A stretch of 64,000 nucleotides of DNA from Pararhizobium sp. Its GTDB lineage: Bacteria > Pseudomonadota > Alphaproteobacteria > Rhizobiales > Rhizobiaceae. Of this stretch, positions 1 through 8,480 are shown one piece after another. The position numbers and the translations under genes were made by a program. Every line of letters begins with the position of its first letter. Positions within the stretch are counted from its first letter, which is position 1. The stretch is taken from contig CP051237.1 in the NCBI GenBank assembly GCA_017794825.1, positions 3,244,501 to 3,308,500 on the forward strand. The letters are read 5' to 3'. The notes below the pieces were generated by a model. It saw only the letters and a list, made by a program, of their open reading frames with translations, did no database searches and had not been told where the DNA came from.

Positions 1-378
1 GAAGGGCACTGCGAGAAGACCGGGACTGAGATCTCCGAAGCGCCAGGAATCGTGCGTCATCCAGAAGGTGTGCCAGGTCAGAAAACCGCACCCGGCCATG
101 GCGAAAGTGCATATCCAGATGTCCGACAGCAGAGCCGCGCGGCCCCTGAATCTCGAAACGAGCAGCGAGACGCGCACATGGCCGCCGGTCTTCAGCGTGT
201 AGGCCATGCCCATGAAGGTGGCGCCGGCAAGAAAGAAGCCGCCGCTTTCTGTCGAGTCGATGGTCACGCCGACAAGGCGACCTGCGATCTGGGCGACAAT
301 GGTCACGGCGATCATAAAAAGGCACACGGCCGCAACGCCGCCGCTCGCGACATAGAGAATATCCAGTCCTTTTCGCAT
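1..378 (-). CDS. TRAP transporter small permease (DctQ family), C-terminus cut by window edge
   Basis: Small integral-membrane subunit of a tripartite ATP-independent periplasmic (TRAP) transporter, which carries organic acids or similar solutes across the inner membrane with a sodium or proton gradient. The 126 visible residues start MRKGLDILYVASGG, contain a first membrane segment (residues about 8-30), a DctQ-typical stretch FFLAGATFMGMAYTLKTGGH with the conserved GGHVRV pattern, and a second hydrophobic segment. The reading frame is open to base 1, so the end of the gene and probably the large permease DctM lie outside. It follows dctP on the same strand by 88 bases, the usual TRAP order. 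The substrate cannot be read from the sequence; the neighbouring ureide-type enzymes suggest a hydantoin or ureide derivative (inference). Confidence 0.85.
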   Translation of the reverse strand, partial: MRKGLDILYVASGGVAAVCLFMIAVTIVAQIAGRLVGVTIDSTESGGFFLAGATFMGMAYTLKTGGHVRVSLLVSRFRGRAALLSDIWICTFAMAGCGFLTWHTFWMTHDSWRFGDLSPGLLAVPF

Positions 379-466
379 CAGCTTGCCCCGGCTATTGCGC
401 CTGCCTGCACCCTGTCCGCGCCCGGCTCCTGACGAAAGCGGGCGCGGATTGCGTTGCATCCAGAAG

Positions 467-1453
467 CTACATGCTTGACTGATAGGCTTCCAGAACGGCG
501 ATCGCCTCGGGTGAGGCCGTCGCCTGCCATTCCTGCATCATCGCGCCGCCGATTTCCTTCAGCTTCTCGATGATCTCGGCCGGGGCTTCGGTCACTGTCA
601 TTCCGTTGGACTTGAGTATGTCGAGCTGTTCGCCGTAGACGGCCTGGCTCATTTCCCAGCCACGGATCGTCGCGGCTTCGCCAGCCGCAATCAATGCCGC
701 CTGCGTCTCTTCGGGAAGCGCCTCGAAAGCCTCCTTGTTCACGATGATGGCGTTCTTCGTGTAGATGGCGCCGGCAGCGGTGAAATAGTCGGTGTTGTCC
801 CAGGCCTGAATGTCGATGCCGGTCTGGGGGCTGGTGAACAGCGCGTCTATGAGGCCGGTCGCGAAAGCCTGGGGAATTTCCGCGAATGGCAGAATGGTCG
901 CTTCGAAGCCGAGCGCGTTGCCCATGTCCTGCGTGGCCTTGGAATAGATGCGCAGTTTCTGACCTTCGAAATCGGCAAGGCCGTTCACCGGATTCTTGGT
1001 GTAGAAACCCTGCCCCGGCCACGGCTGATAGGCGAGCGCCTTGAAACCAAGACCGTCGAACATCGCGTCGAAATACGGCTTCTGCGCCTCCATGAGCTTC
1101 CAGGCGCTTTCGTAGTCTCCGGCCACGAACGGCAGGCCTGCGAGGTTGTACATCGGATCTTCGTTCGAATAGGAGCCGAGACGGACCTCTCCGATCTGGA
1201 CCTGATTGGTCTGCACTGCGCGGCGTATGCCGTCGAGCTTGATGAGCGTGCCGTTGGAATGCAGCGTGATTTTCAGTTCGCCGTTGGTCGCCGTCTCAAC
1301 ATCTTCGATGAATTTCTGAATGTTCTGGGTCATGAAATTGGAATCGGCGTAGCCGCTCGCCATGATCCAGCTTGTTTCGGCAGACGCCGTCGAGGCGGCG
1401 GCGCTCAACGCCGCGGCGGCGAGGAGGGCTTTGAATGTGCGCCTTAGATTCAT
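467..1453 (-). CDS. TRAP transporter substrate-binding protein (DctP family)
   Basis: Periplasmic solute receptor of the TRAP transporter. The ATG at 1453 begins MNLRRTFKALLAA, followed by a hydrophobic core and a signal-peptidase-I type site after STASA (residue about 25); an upstream in-frame GTG at 1519 would place a non-signal extension ahead of this and is rejected. The mature part has DctP features: a helix with FIEDVETATNGELKITLHSN, and QKLRIYSK, where the family has its ligand-carboxylate-binding arginine. Length 328 residues is normal for DctP. It is the first gene of the leftward TRAP operon and is divergent from the GntR regulator; a perfect palindrome lies in the shared promoter region about 90 bases upstream. 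Confidence 0.92.
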   Translation of the reverse strand: MNLRRTFKALLAAAALSAAASTASAETSWIMASGYADSNFMTQNIQKFIEDVETATNGELKITLHSNGTLIKLDGIRRAVQTNQVQIGEVRLGSYSNEDPMYNLAGLPFVAGDYESAWKLMEAQKPYFDAMFDGLGFKALAYQPWPGQGFYTKNPVNGLADFEGQKLRIYSKATQDMGNALGFEATILPFAEIPQAFATGLIDALFTSPQTGIDIQAWDNTDYFTAAGAIYTKNAIIVNKEAFEALPEETQAALIAAGEAATIRGWEMSQAVYGEQLDILKSNGMTVTEAPAEIIEKLKEIGGAMMQEWQATASPEAIAVLEAYQSSM

Positions 1454-1541
1454 TGTTCCGGTTCCCGTCTGTTTGCTGTTGTTGGTCCCGCAGTGCGGGC
1501 GCAGGACGAAGTGCACCACTATCGAATATTAAATGCAACAA

Positions 1542-1557
1542 AAATCGTATACGATTT
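1542..1557. promoter_or_regulatory. 16-bp perfect palindrome, likely GntR/FCD operator
   Basis: The sequence AAATCGTATACGATTT is identical to its reverse complement. It sits between the divergent dctP gene and the GntR/FCD regulator. GTATAC-centred palindromes are typical operators of FCD-type GntR regulators (established for the family), so this is probably the site at which the adjacent regulator controls the TRAP genes and itself. A weaker related half-site (GGATACGATCC) lies at 1747-1757, immediately before the internal ATG of the regulator. Confidence 0.7.
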
Positions 1558-1760
1558 GAAAAAATAAGGCGAATTAATATGCGGTTTGATTTTTCTGCAC
1601 AAATTTTCAGCATATTGACGAAAATTCAGCAAATATATGCATAAATCAGATGGACAACGGTGTTCTTGCGTCGATATACAGAAACTTGCTCCAGTTCGTA
1701 TCTGGCGCTAAATCGTCTTTCAAACCTGTTGTAGCTAGAGAAATAGGATACGATCCAGGC

Positions 1761-2468
1761 ATGACAGTGAGTGGCGTGAAGCAGGCGCTGACCGACAGTG
1801 AAATCCTGCGCGAGATATCCGACGCCATCATCGAGGGACGTCTGGCGCCGGGGGAGAAACTCGGACAGGACGAGCTCGGAAAGGTGTTCGGTGTGTCGAA
1901 GACGCGCATCCGGCCGATCCTGCACAGGCTGACCGACCAGAAAATCGTGGTCATCGAACCCATGCGAGGCGCATTCGTGGCGCGCCCTTCGGTGGAGGAA
2001 GCCCGCACGGTGAATGCCGCCCGACAGATCATAGAAGAGGGCGTCATCCGCGCCGCTACCCGCATGGCTCGACCGAAGGACCTCAAGGCGTTGCGCGAGA
2101 TCGTCGCCCAAGAGCATGAGGCGCGGTCAAGCCACATGGCTGGCAGCGCCCATCGTCTGACCGGGGAGTTTCACTGCGAGCTGGCCCGCATAACCGGAAA
2201 CGAGGTCGTGGCGGATATCGTTCGCGATCTGGTCGCCCGCGATAATCTTGTCGTTGCGCTTTACCAGCGACCCAACGCGGCGGGGTGCTCGCTCGACGGA
2301 CATGCGTCGCTGATCGACCGTATCGCCGATGGCGACGAGGACGCAGCCGCTCACGCGATGCGTCACCACCTGCAGGACGTCATGGCGAGCCTCGATCTGG
2401 GTCAAAGGAAACCGCCGTCGAAACCGCTTGCGTCGGCTTTTGCGCATCTGGGCGCTGGCCCGAAATGA
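1761..2468 (+). CDS. GntR family regulator, FCD (FadR-type) subfamily
   Basis: DNA-binding transcription regulator. An N-terminal winged helix (LTDSEILREISDAIIEGRLAPGEKL through the PMRGAFVARPS wing) is followed by an all-helical FCD ligand-binding domain with histidines in RLTGEFHCELA and the HASLIDRIADGDEDAAAHAMRHH region that usually hold a metal and carboxylate ligand. The ATG at 1761 fits the domain start; an in-frame ATG at 1650 would add 37 residues without homology-like features, so I prefer 1761 but cannot exclude 1650. The last bases overlap the ATG of the next gene (ATGA), so the regulator and the two enzymes after it form one operon. It probably senses the substrate or product of this locus. 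Confidence 0.88.
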   Translation: MTVSGVKQALTDSEILREISDAIIEGRLAPGEKLGQDELGKVFGVSKTRIRPILHRLTDQKIVVIEPMRGAFVARPSVEEARTVNAARQIIEEGVIRAATRMARPKDLKALREIVAQEHEARSSHMAGSAHRLTGEFHCELARITGNEVVADIVRDLVARDNLVVALYQRPNAAGCSLDGHASLIDRIADGDEDAAAHAMRHHLQDVMASLDLGQRKPPSKPLASAFAHLGAGPK

Positions 2469-3415
2469 GCGGGTCGCAATACGCAACGAGGGACCTGAAA
2501 GGGTACGGCGCAGCGGTTCCGAAGATCCGCTGGCCGGGTGGCGCCCGCATCGCCGTATCGTTCGTCCTGAATTTCGAGGAAGGGGCGGAGCTTTCGGTTC
2601 TCGATGGCGACGAGCGCAATGAGCCGGTCTATGAGGTTGTGGACGAGGTGGCGGGAAAGCCGGATCTGTGCATGACGTCCCATTACGAGTACGGTCCGCG
2701 CGCCGGGTTTCGGCGAATACTGGACCTGCTGGCTTCATTTGATGTCCCGGTCACCGTCAGCGCCTGCGCGCGCGCAGCGGAACGGGCGCCGGAACTGATA
2801 TCGGAAGCCGTTTCCAGAGGGCATGAAATTTCCTGTCATGGCTATCGCTGGGAAAGCCACGCGCACATGGACGCGGCGCACGAAGCGGCGGTGATCGCCC
2901 GGACATTCGAAGTGCTGAAGGACGTTGCTGGGACGGCGCCGGTCGGCTGGCACACACGCTCGGCCGCGTCCGTCAACACGCGCCGGCTGCTGTGCGAACA
3001 TGGCGGGTTTCTCTACGATTCAGACGCTTACAATGATGACCTGCCCTATGTCGTGACGCAGGAAGCCGGACATCATGTGGTGCTTCCCTACAGTTTCGAC
3101 ACCAACGACATGCGCTTCAGTCCGGGCGGCGGCTTCGTCTTCGGGGCGGATTTCACCCGCTACTGCGCCGACGCCTTCGACTGGCTGTGGGCCGAAGGCG
3201 AAACAACGCCGAAAATGATGTCCGTTGGTCTGCACCAGCGCATCATCGGTCGGCCTGGCAGGATCGCCGGGCTGGAGGCGCTGCTGACGCATATGTCGCA
3301 GCGCGGTGACGTGTGGTTCGCCACTCGCGCGGAAATCGCCCATGCCTGGCGCGGTTTCATGGGGCTGCCGGCATGGCGCGCTTCCGGTGCGACTACGGCG
3401 AAAGCCGCGTCCTGA
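2465..3415 (+). CDS. polysaccharide deacetylase family protein, allantoinase PuuE-like
   Basis: 316-residue (beta/alpha) barrel metal hydrolase of the NodB/polysaccharide deacetylase superfamily. The start MSGSQYATRDLKGYG overlaps the stop of the regulator by four bases; an upstream in-frame start at 2285 lies inside the regulator gene and is rejected. Sequence marks include RIAVSFVLNFEEGAE, TSHYEYGPRAGFRRIL, EISCHGYRWESH and LPYSFDTNDMRF, all reminiscent of cofactor-independent allantoinases (PuuE) rather than chitin or peptidoglycan deacetylases, and there is no signal peptide, so it acts in the cytoplasm. PuuE opens the allantoin hydantoin ring to allantoate. The racemase that follows supports ureide or hydantoin chemistry. 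A related cyclic amide is an alternative substrate. Confidence 0.75.
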   Translation: MSGSQYATRDLKGYGAAVPKIRWPGGARIAVSFVLNFEEGAELSVLDGDERNEPVYEVVDEVAGKPDLCMTSHYEYGPRAGFRRILDLLASFDVPVTVSACARAAERAPELISEAVSRGHEISCHGYRWESHAHMDAAHEAAVIARTFEVLKDVAGTAPVGWHTRSAASVNTRRLLCEHGGFLYDSDAYNDDLPYVVTQEAGHHVVLPYSFDTNDMRFSPGGGFVFGADFTRYCADAFDWLWAEGETTPKMMSVGLHQRIIGRPGRIAGLEALLTHMSQRGDVWFATRAEIAHAWRGFMGLPAWRASGATTAKAAS

Positions 3416-3419
3416 CACG

Positions 3420-4067
3420 ATGCACATCCTGGTCGTCAATTCGAACAGTTCCGACTCAATTACGGATCTGGCGCGCGCGGGCGCGCAAAGGGCCGCGGCG
3501 CCCGGAACAACAATCACCGCGCTAACGGCGAGGGACGGTCCGCCGGCGATCGAAACCGCAGCCGACGTCCTGCTCGCCGCGGAAGCGACGCGCACGGCGA
3601 TCCTCAATCATCCGGCGCCGGTGGACGCGGCGATTATCGCCTGTTTCAGCGACCCGGGCCTTGAGGAGATCCGGCTAAAGGCGCCTTTCCCGGTCATCGG
3701 CATCGCCGAAGCAGCCATGTTGGACGCCGTCCGGAAAGGCGGGCGGTTTTCCATCGTCACCGTTGCGCCGTCCTCGGTCGCCGGCATTGAAAGGCTTGCC
3801 GAGGAGTACGGGATGTCCGGCGCTCTCGGCGGGGTCCATGCGCTCGAGCGAGGCGTGCTGGAAAGTCACCTGGATCCGTCGGGCACGGCGCTGGCGCTGG
3901 CCGAACTTGCGAATGCTGTGATCGAAAGCGATCAGGCTGACTGCATCATCCTGGGCGGCGCCATCGCGGCGGGCGGGATGGCGGATATCGTCGCTCCGCT
4001 CGTGCCCGTTCCGGTGATTGAGGGCGTGTCGAGCGCCGTCAGGCGTATCGAACGGTTGCTCCGATAG
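3420..4067 (+). CDS. Asp/Glu/hydantoin racemase family protein (allantoin/hydantoin racemase-like)
   Basis: 215-residue cofactor-independent racemase of the Asp/Glu racemase superfamily. The paired catalytic cysteines of the hydantoin-racemase branch are visible at C75 (AAIIACFSDPG) and C175 (DCIILGG), and the N-terminus MHILVVNSNSSDS matches the substrate-anion-binding NPNS-type loop. The ATG at 3420 is four bases after the preceding stop. Known members racemise 5-substituted hydantoins or interconvert R- and S-allantoin (HpxA) so that a stereospecific allantoinase can use both. Placed directly after a PuuE-like gene, the allantoin role is the most economical inference, but the exact hydantoin is not determined. 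Confidence 0.8.
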   Translation: MHILVVNSNSSDSITDLARAGAQRAAAPGTTITALTARDGPPAIETAADVLLAAEATRTAILNHPAPVDAAIIACFSDPGLEEIRLKAPFPVIGIAEAAMLDAVRKGGRFSIVTVAPSSVAGIERLAEEYGMSGALGGVHALERGVLESHLDPSGTALALAELANAVIESDQADCIILGGAIAAGGMADIVAPLVPVPVIEGVSSAVRRIERLLR

Positions 4068-4104
4068 CGGCGCGGGGCTGACCGCCCCGCTCGCGCAGGA
4101 ATGG

Positions 4105-5061
4105 CTATGCCTGGAGCGCGGCTGTCAGCAGTGTCAGGCCAAGGATCAGCACCAGCGCCGCGCCGGCGATCTCGATGACGTGGGTGACCCGCATGGCCGC
4201 TGACTCGGTGCTTGCGAAACGGACGGCAACTCCTTTGGCGGTCACAGCCAGCGTGGCAAGTATGGAGACAGTTATTGCGGTTCCGATCGACATGGACGCC
4301 ACGGAGAGGAGCCCGCCCAGATACAAGCCGTTCAGAAGCGCGAATGTGAGCACGATCAACGCGCCCGAACACGGCCTCAGACCAATCGCGACGATCGCCG
4401 ACCACGCGCCGCGCAGATCAAAATCCGCCGACTGGAGCTTGACCGGATCCGGCGCATGGGAATGGCCGCAGGTCGAGCATGTTCCATCCGCACCGACGTG
4501 GTGATGGTCATGATGCGCCGGCGACGGACGCAACTTGCGCAACAGCAGCCAGCCGCCGAAAGCCGCGATCAACGCGTAGCTCGCGATCTCGAGCCACCAG
4601 GTTGCAACGGTCATTGAAATACCGCTGCCGCGCAACGCGAAATAGGTGACGCCCACGACGCCGACTGCGACCAGCCCCTGCATCAGGGCGGCGAGGAATG
4701 AAATGACGACGCCGCGACGCAACGCCTGCTCGTTGGCGATCAGATAGGAGGAAATGACAGCCTTGCCGTGCCCGGGTCCCGCGGCGTGGAAGATTCCGTA
4801 GCTAAATGACAGTCCGATAAGCACCCAGAGTTTCGCCGGGTCGTCGCGCATCGCCTTGAGCGCCGTCGACAGAGATCGGTAGAATGTCTGCTGCTGGCTG
4901 TTGATCCAGCTCATGACGCCGCCGAACAGGCCGTCCGTCCTGATGGCGGGCTCCGCCGCGCCAATGCCGAGAGACGATTGGGCCAGCGCCGCGTCGGACA
5001 GCGCCACGGTGAGCGCGCAGGCCGCGCAAATCAGGATCGCGATCTTGCGTCCGTCAGACAT
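4105..5061 (-). CDS. NicO/RcnA-type nickel/cobalt transporter
   Basis: 318-residue inner-membrane protein with about six hydrophobic segments. It carries the family signature FHAAGPGHGKAVISSYL (about residues 91-107), a histidine/cysteine-rich cytoplasmic loop (HHDHHHVGADGTCSTCGHSH, about 183-202) and LRPCSGALIVL (229-239). The N-terminus has a cleavable-looking signal segment ending in DAALAQ. NicO proteins such as RcnA export nickel and cobalt; related versions take part in uptake. The gene overlaps the end of the DUF1007 gene upstream, so the two are translated together. Direction of transport and the metal (Ni, Co or Zn) cannot be decided from sequence. Confidence 0.88.
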   Translation of the reverse strand: MSDGRKIAILICAACALTVALSDAALAQSSLGIGAAEPAIRTDGLFGGVMSWINSQQQTFYRSLSTALKAMRDDPAKLWVLIGLSFSYGIFHAAGPGHGKAVISSYLIANEQALRRGVVISFLAALMQGLVAVGVVGVTYFALRGSGISMTVATWWLEIASYALIAAFGGWLLLRKLRPSPAHHDHHHVGADGTCSTCGHSHAPDPVKLQSADFDLRGAWSAIVAIGLRPCSGALIVLTFALLNGLYLGGLLSVASMSIGTAITVSILATLAVTAKGVAVRFASTESAAMRVTHVIEIAGAALVLILGLTLLTAALQA

Positions 5062-5774
5062 CAGCAGGATATTTGGAGCCTGGTGGCGAAGAATTTCGAG
5101 GCGTCATTGCCCGCCGGATCGTTGAAGAACGCCTCAGTGAGCATGTCCTGGTTCTGCGCGATGATCTCGTCGGCGTCGGGCCTGACCACCTCGCGCCTGC
5201 AGGCGCCGGCGTCGCCCTTGATGACCATGTCCTCGTCGGTGAAGAACTCGATCGCCGTATACATCGTCGGATCGTAGGTTCCGAATGACATGTCGCCCGT
5301 CAGGGACATTTTTTCCGACGGCGCTACGGCGAAGAAGAGCAGCAATTGCCCGTCCCGGAAATCAGCGTGGATGACGTCGGGCGGCGTTACGCTTATTTCT
5401 CTGCCGTCCTTGGTCACGAAGGTGAAGTAGTTGTAATCGGCCAGTGAATCCTTGATCACCGTCCCGACTTCCGCCAGTTCGTCTTCCTCGAGCTTGAGAT
5501 CGGCGTTGGCGTCGAAATCCAGCATGACGGTCGATGAAAACAGCTCGTCGAATCGCCAGACATGGCGCAGTTGGTCGACGCCGCCATGGTCGTTGATGAC
5601 CACCTCCAGCCGCGCCTCCGCGAAGACATGCGGATGAGCCTCTGCCGCCGAGGCGGAAGCGATGGCGATACATCCGGCGGTTATCAGCGTCTTCATCCGA
5701 ATCAGCTCTTTCAGGAAATTCATGATCCCGCCATGAGTGACCGACGATTGAGGCGGTTGTTTGATCCTGTGCAT
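5061..5774 (-). CDS. DUF1007 family exported protein, NicO partner
   Basis: Periplasmic protein of unknown biochemical role, regularly encoded next to NicO transporters. A signal peptide is clear around MKTLITAGCIAIASASAAEA followed by HPHVFAEARLEVV, the DUF1007 hallmark in which the mature N-terminus carries a HPH motif that could bind metal. Acidic segments (DFDANADLKLEEDELAEVG) resemble a calcium-binding loop. The start is uncertain: ATG at 5774 has a GGAG eight bases upstream; ATGs at 5723 and 5696 give shorter, more standard signal peptides. It ends on the start of the transporter gene. Probable role: metal capture or delivery for the transporter (inference). Confidence 0.8.
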   Translation of the reverse strand: MHRIKQPPQSSVTHGGIMNFLKELIRMKTLITAGCIAIASASAAEAHPHVFAEARLEVVINDHGGVDQLRHVWRFDELFSSTVMLDFDANADLKLEEDELAEVGTVIKDSLADYNYFTFVTKDGREISVTPPDVIHADFRDGQLLLFFAVAPSEKMSLTGDMSFGTYDPTMYTAIEFFTDEDMVIKGDAGACRREVVRPDADEIIAQNQDMLTEAFFNDPAGNDASKFFATRLQISC

Positions 5775-5835
5775 ATACTACTCCGCTTGCGCCTGGAATG
5801 CACCTGTCATGGCGTCGCACGGCGCCCCGCTATTG

Positions 5836-6747
5836 TCATAGCACCGAATGGCACCCCGGGTTCTGTTTGAACCATGTCGCCATGAAGTCGACGAAGGCCC
5901 GCACCTTGGCCGGCAGGTAGCGCCGATGCGGATAGACTGCATAGATGCCGGAATCATCCGGCAGGCGGTCCTCGAAGAGGCTCACGATTTCGCCGTTCCG
6001 GATTGCCGGCCAGGCGATGAAATCCGGCAACAGGGCGACGCCAAGTCCCGACCTGACGGCTTCCAGGCTGGCCATCGGACTATTGACCTCCATCGGTCCT
6101 TTCACGGTCACGGATACCATCGCGCCGTTTTTGCCCTTGAATTGCCAGTTGTTGAGCGACCGGGTGTTGGTGTCGGTTATGCAGGCAACCCGCGCAAGAT
6201 CCGCCGGGTCCTTTAGGTCCGGGTGGCTGGCGATAAAATCGGGACTGGCGCAGACGAAGACCCTGAACGGCGCAAGCTTGCGGGCGATCAGTCCGGAGTC
6301 CGCCAGGCGGGTAATGCGGATGGCGACGTCAAAACCTTCCTCCACGAGATCGACAAAGCGGTCCTCGGACGTGATCTCCAGCCTGATCTCGGGATTGGCC
6401 TTCGCAAACTCGACCATGCAGCGTCCGACCTGCGCGTCCGTGAAGGTTCGCGGCGCGGAAATGCGGATCGTGCCTTTCAGGTCGGCGTTGTTCTCGCGCA
6501 CGAGATCCGCCAGATTGTCGATCTCTTTCAAAATGTCGGAAGCCGTGCGGTAGTAGGTGTGGCCTGCTTCGGTGAGGGAGAACTGGCGGGTCGTCCTGTT
6601 GAGAAGCAGGGCGCCCAGGTCGTCTTCTAGTTCCCGCACGTATTTCGAAAGCAGCGCTTTCGAGCGGCCGTTCTTGCGAGCGGCGGCGGAAAATCCCTCT
6701 GCCTCCACGACGTCGATGAAGGCGCGAATTCTGGTCAAGGTATCCAT
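5836..6747 (-). CDS. LysR family transcriptional regulator
   Basis: 303-residue LysR regulator. The start MDTLTRIRAFIDVVEAEGFSAAARKN at 6747 has GGGAG at good spacing and gives a canonical N-terminal helix-turn-helix (residues 1-60) with SKALLSKYVRELEDDLGALLLNRTTR; the longer in-frame start at 6906 overlaps the amidase gene and is rejected. The periplasmic-binding-protein-like effector domain follows (LKGTIRISAPRTF onwards), with VRSGLGVALLPDFI near the end. It is of the subgroup resembling DsdC/AaeR-type regulators with a DTLTRIRAF opening. It starts two bases after the amidase stop, so the two are cotranscribed; the amidase is a plausible target. Confidence 0.9.
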   Translation of the reverse strand: MDTLTRIRAFIDVVEAEGFSAAARKNGRSKALLSKYVRELEDDLGALLLNRTTRQFSLTEAGHTYYRTASDILKEIDNLADLVRENNADLKGTIRISAPRTFTDAQVGRCMVEFAKANPEIRLEITSEDRFVDLVEEGFDVAIRITRLADSGLIARKLAPFRVFVCASPDFIASHPDLKDPADLARVACITDTNTRSLNNWQFKGKNGAMVSVTVKGPMEVNSPMASLEAVRSGLGVALLPDFIAWPAIRNGEIVSLFEDRLPDDSGIYAVYPHRRYLPAKVRAFVDFMATWFKQNPGCHSVL

Positions 6748-6749
6748 GA

Positions 6750-7949
6750 TCAACTCCCATGGACGAGGTCGAGGATCCGCCGGCCCAGCCGCAGCAGCGC
6801 CCGGTCGGACCCGGCGGGTCCGAACAGCGACAATCCGAAGGGCGCGTTCGATACCGTCGCCATCGGCAAGGTCAATTGCGGCAGGCCGGTTAATCCAGAC
6901 AGGCACAACATGCGCAACGCCCTTTCGCGATAATCCTGAATGGCTTCGAACGACGCTTTGGCAAGCGGCGCCGCCCCCGGCATGGTCGGCATCAGGATTA
7001 GCCCGTCATCGCCAAGCAGGTCCTCGACTTCGCGCGTGAGGTTTTGCCTGCGCCGCGTCTCTTCTTCAAAGGCCTGGAGGTCAATGGTCGCGCCGTAGTC
7101 GAAACGCTCCTTGACGCCGGGTCCGAGGTTTCGATCCTTCGCAGACAGCCATGCGCCATGCTCGCGCCAGGCCTCGTGGGCCTGGATGTTTCGGAAGCAC
7201 CAGTATCTCTGATCGACGTCGAGGCTTTCCAGTGCAATATCAGCGGACGCGCCGGTGACGCTCCGGGCCTTTGCGAGCATTGTCTCATAGACCTCGCGCT
7301 CATCGGGTCCCAGAAGCAACGCTTCCATCTCGGGCAGCCGCATGACGCGGGTGAACCGCGCGTCGGAATCCGGCAACAACAGGCTGGCGACACGCTCGTA
7401 GAGTTCCATGTCGCGCGCGAACCAGCCGAACGTGTCGAGGCTGCGGGAGAGCGCCATCGTTCCTTCCAGAGATATCAGACCGTGCGTCGCCCTGAGCCCT
7501 ATCAGACCACAGAATGACGCCGGTCCGCGGATCGAGCCTCCCGTGTCGGATCCTGTCGCGATGTCCGCCAGTCCGGCAGCCACGGCGGCCGCAGAACCGG
7601 ATGAAGAGCCGCCGGTGACGCGGTCCGGCGCCGCAGGGTTCACGGGTCTCGGATAATGCGCGTTGTCGCCGGTCAGCGAAAACGCCAGCTCGTCTGTCTG
7701 GGTCTTGCCTATGAACTCCGCACCCGCGTCCAGCAGGACCTGAACAGAGGGCGCCGTGCGCGCTGCGGGGCTGGCTTCGCCCTTCCAGTCCGGGTTTCCC
7801 CGGCCTGTGACGTATCCCGCCACGTCATAGATATCCTTGACGGCGAGGCGGCGTCCGCCGAGCGGTCCCGCGCCCGCGGAAACGACCTTGGGTCCGGGGC
7901 TCTCGATGAATGCGTTCCAGGCGTCGGAGGGCATCGCTGTTGTGCTCAT
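6750..7949 (-). CDS. amidase signature family hydrolase
   Basis: 399-residue amidase-signature enzyme that hydrolyses carboxamides in the cytoplasm. The Lys/cis-Ser/Ser triad is visible: K38 in RRLAVKDIYDV, the serine run in VTGGSSSGSAAAV (about 115-117), and nucleophile S139 in GSDTGGSIRGP. The length is shorter than many family members (about 450-500), as in AtzF- or indoleacetamide-hydrolase-like versions. Start chosen at the ATG at 7949 (MSTTAMPSDAW), because the extra 21 residues from ATG 8012 look non-conserved; neither has a strong ribosome site. Substrate unknown. Cotranscribed with the downstream LysR gene and divergent from the ornithine decarboxylase leader. Confidence 0.88.
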   Translation of the reverse strand: MSTTAMPSDAWNAFIESPGPKVVSAGAGPLGGRRLAVKDIYDVAGYVTGRGNPDWKGEASPAARTAPSVQVLLDAGAEFIGKTQTDELAFSLTGDNAHYPRPVNPAAPDRVTGGSSSGSAAAVAAGLADIATGSDTGGSIRGPASFCGLIGLRATHGLISLEGTMALSRSLDTFGWFARDMELYERVASLLLPDSDARFTRVMRLPEMEALLLGPDEREVYETMLAKARSVTGASADIALESLDVDQRYWCFRNIQAHEAWREHGAWLSAKDRNLGPGVKERFDYGATIDLQAFEEETRRRQNLTREVEDLLGDDGLILMPTMPGAAPLAKASFEAIQDYRERALRMLCLSGLTGLPQLTLPMATVSNAPFGLSLFGPAGSDRALLRLGRRILDLVHGS

Positions 7950-8012
7950 TGTCTCAATAAACTGAACTGCGGCGAATATGTCGTTCAGGGAAATTGGATG
8001 CAATACAGCCAT

Positions 8013-8480
8013 GCGATTTCATTGCAAGTTTTTACTTGATTATGACAGCGGCAAGGATTATCTGCGGATTTGCCCAAAGTCGCACGTGCCTGTGGGTGTC
8101 CGCCGACCCTCGAATTGGTGAGGTCATCGGTAAGGTACCTGGAACTAACCCCTCCAGTCGTTCTGTCGGCCAACCTTCAGAGCGAGGACATCTTGAAGCA
8201 ACGACGGTGCGGGCCTTTATGGTGTCTGCCGGCCTTCCAAACGCCGGGGTTACTGCTAGAGGCACACCTTCATTGCCGGAAGTGCGGTTGGGACTCCCAT
8301 CCAATCCAAGGCAGACAAAGCCAGACGTGTCGCTCCCTGAGGGCGGTCGTCGTTCGTCGTGTCGCATATTCGTCGCAAGCCGGGTTCTCCAACGCCTGGC
8401 GCGCGGCAATTATGAGACGCTCTTTGTCTACCGGATTTGTCCGGTAAGGGAGCGCAAGGCGCTCCGATTGGGAGAGTGTA
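8013..8480 (+). ncRNA. long structured 5' leader of ornithine decarboxylase, candidate speF-type RNA element
   Basis: About 470 bases without a convincing gene separate the amidase from ornithine decarboxylase. The 3' end holds two strong consecutive hairpins: 8429-8446 (TACCGGA, loop TTTG, TCCGGTA) and 8449-8465 (GGAGCGC, loop AAG, GCGCTCC), the second ending six bases before the GGGAGAG ribosome site. A conserved leader RNA named speF is known upstream of exactly this decarboxylase family (COG0019) in alphaproteobacteria. Context and structure fit, but I did not align the sequence to that family and the 5' boundary is unknown; part of the interval must also hold the divergent amidase promoter. 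Confidence 0.5.

Noticed and set aside
8070..8447. Possible 125-codon gene in the ornithine decarboxylase leader
   Set aside because: Cysteine- and proline-rich nonsense-like composition, no ribosome site, and it overlaps the hairpins; leader RNA explains the region better.
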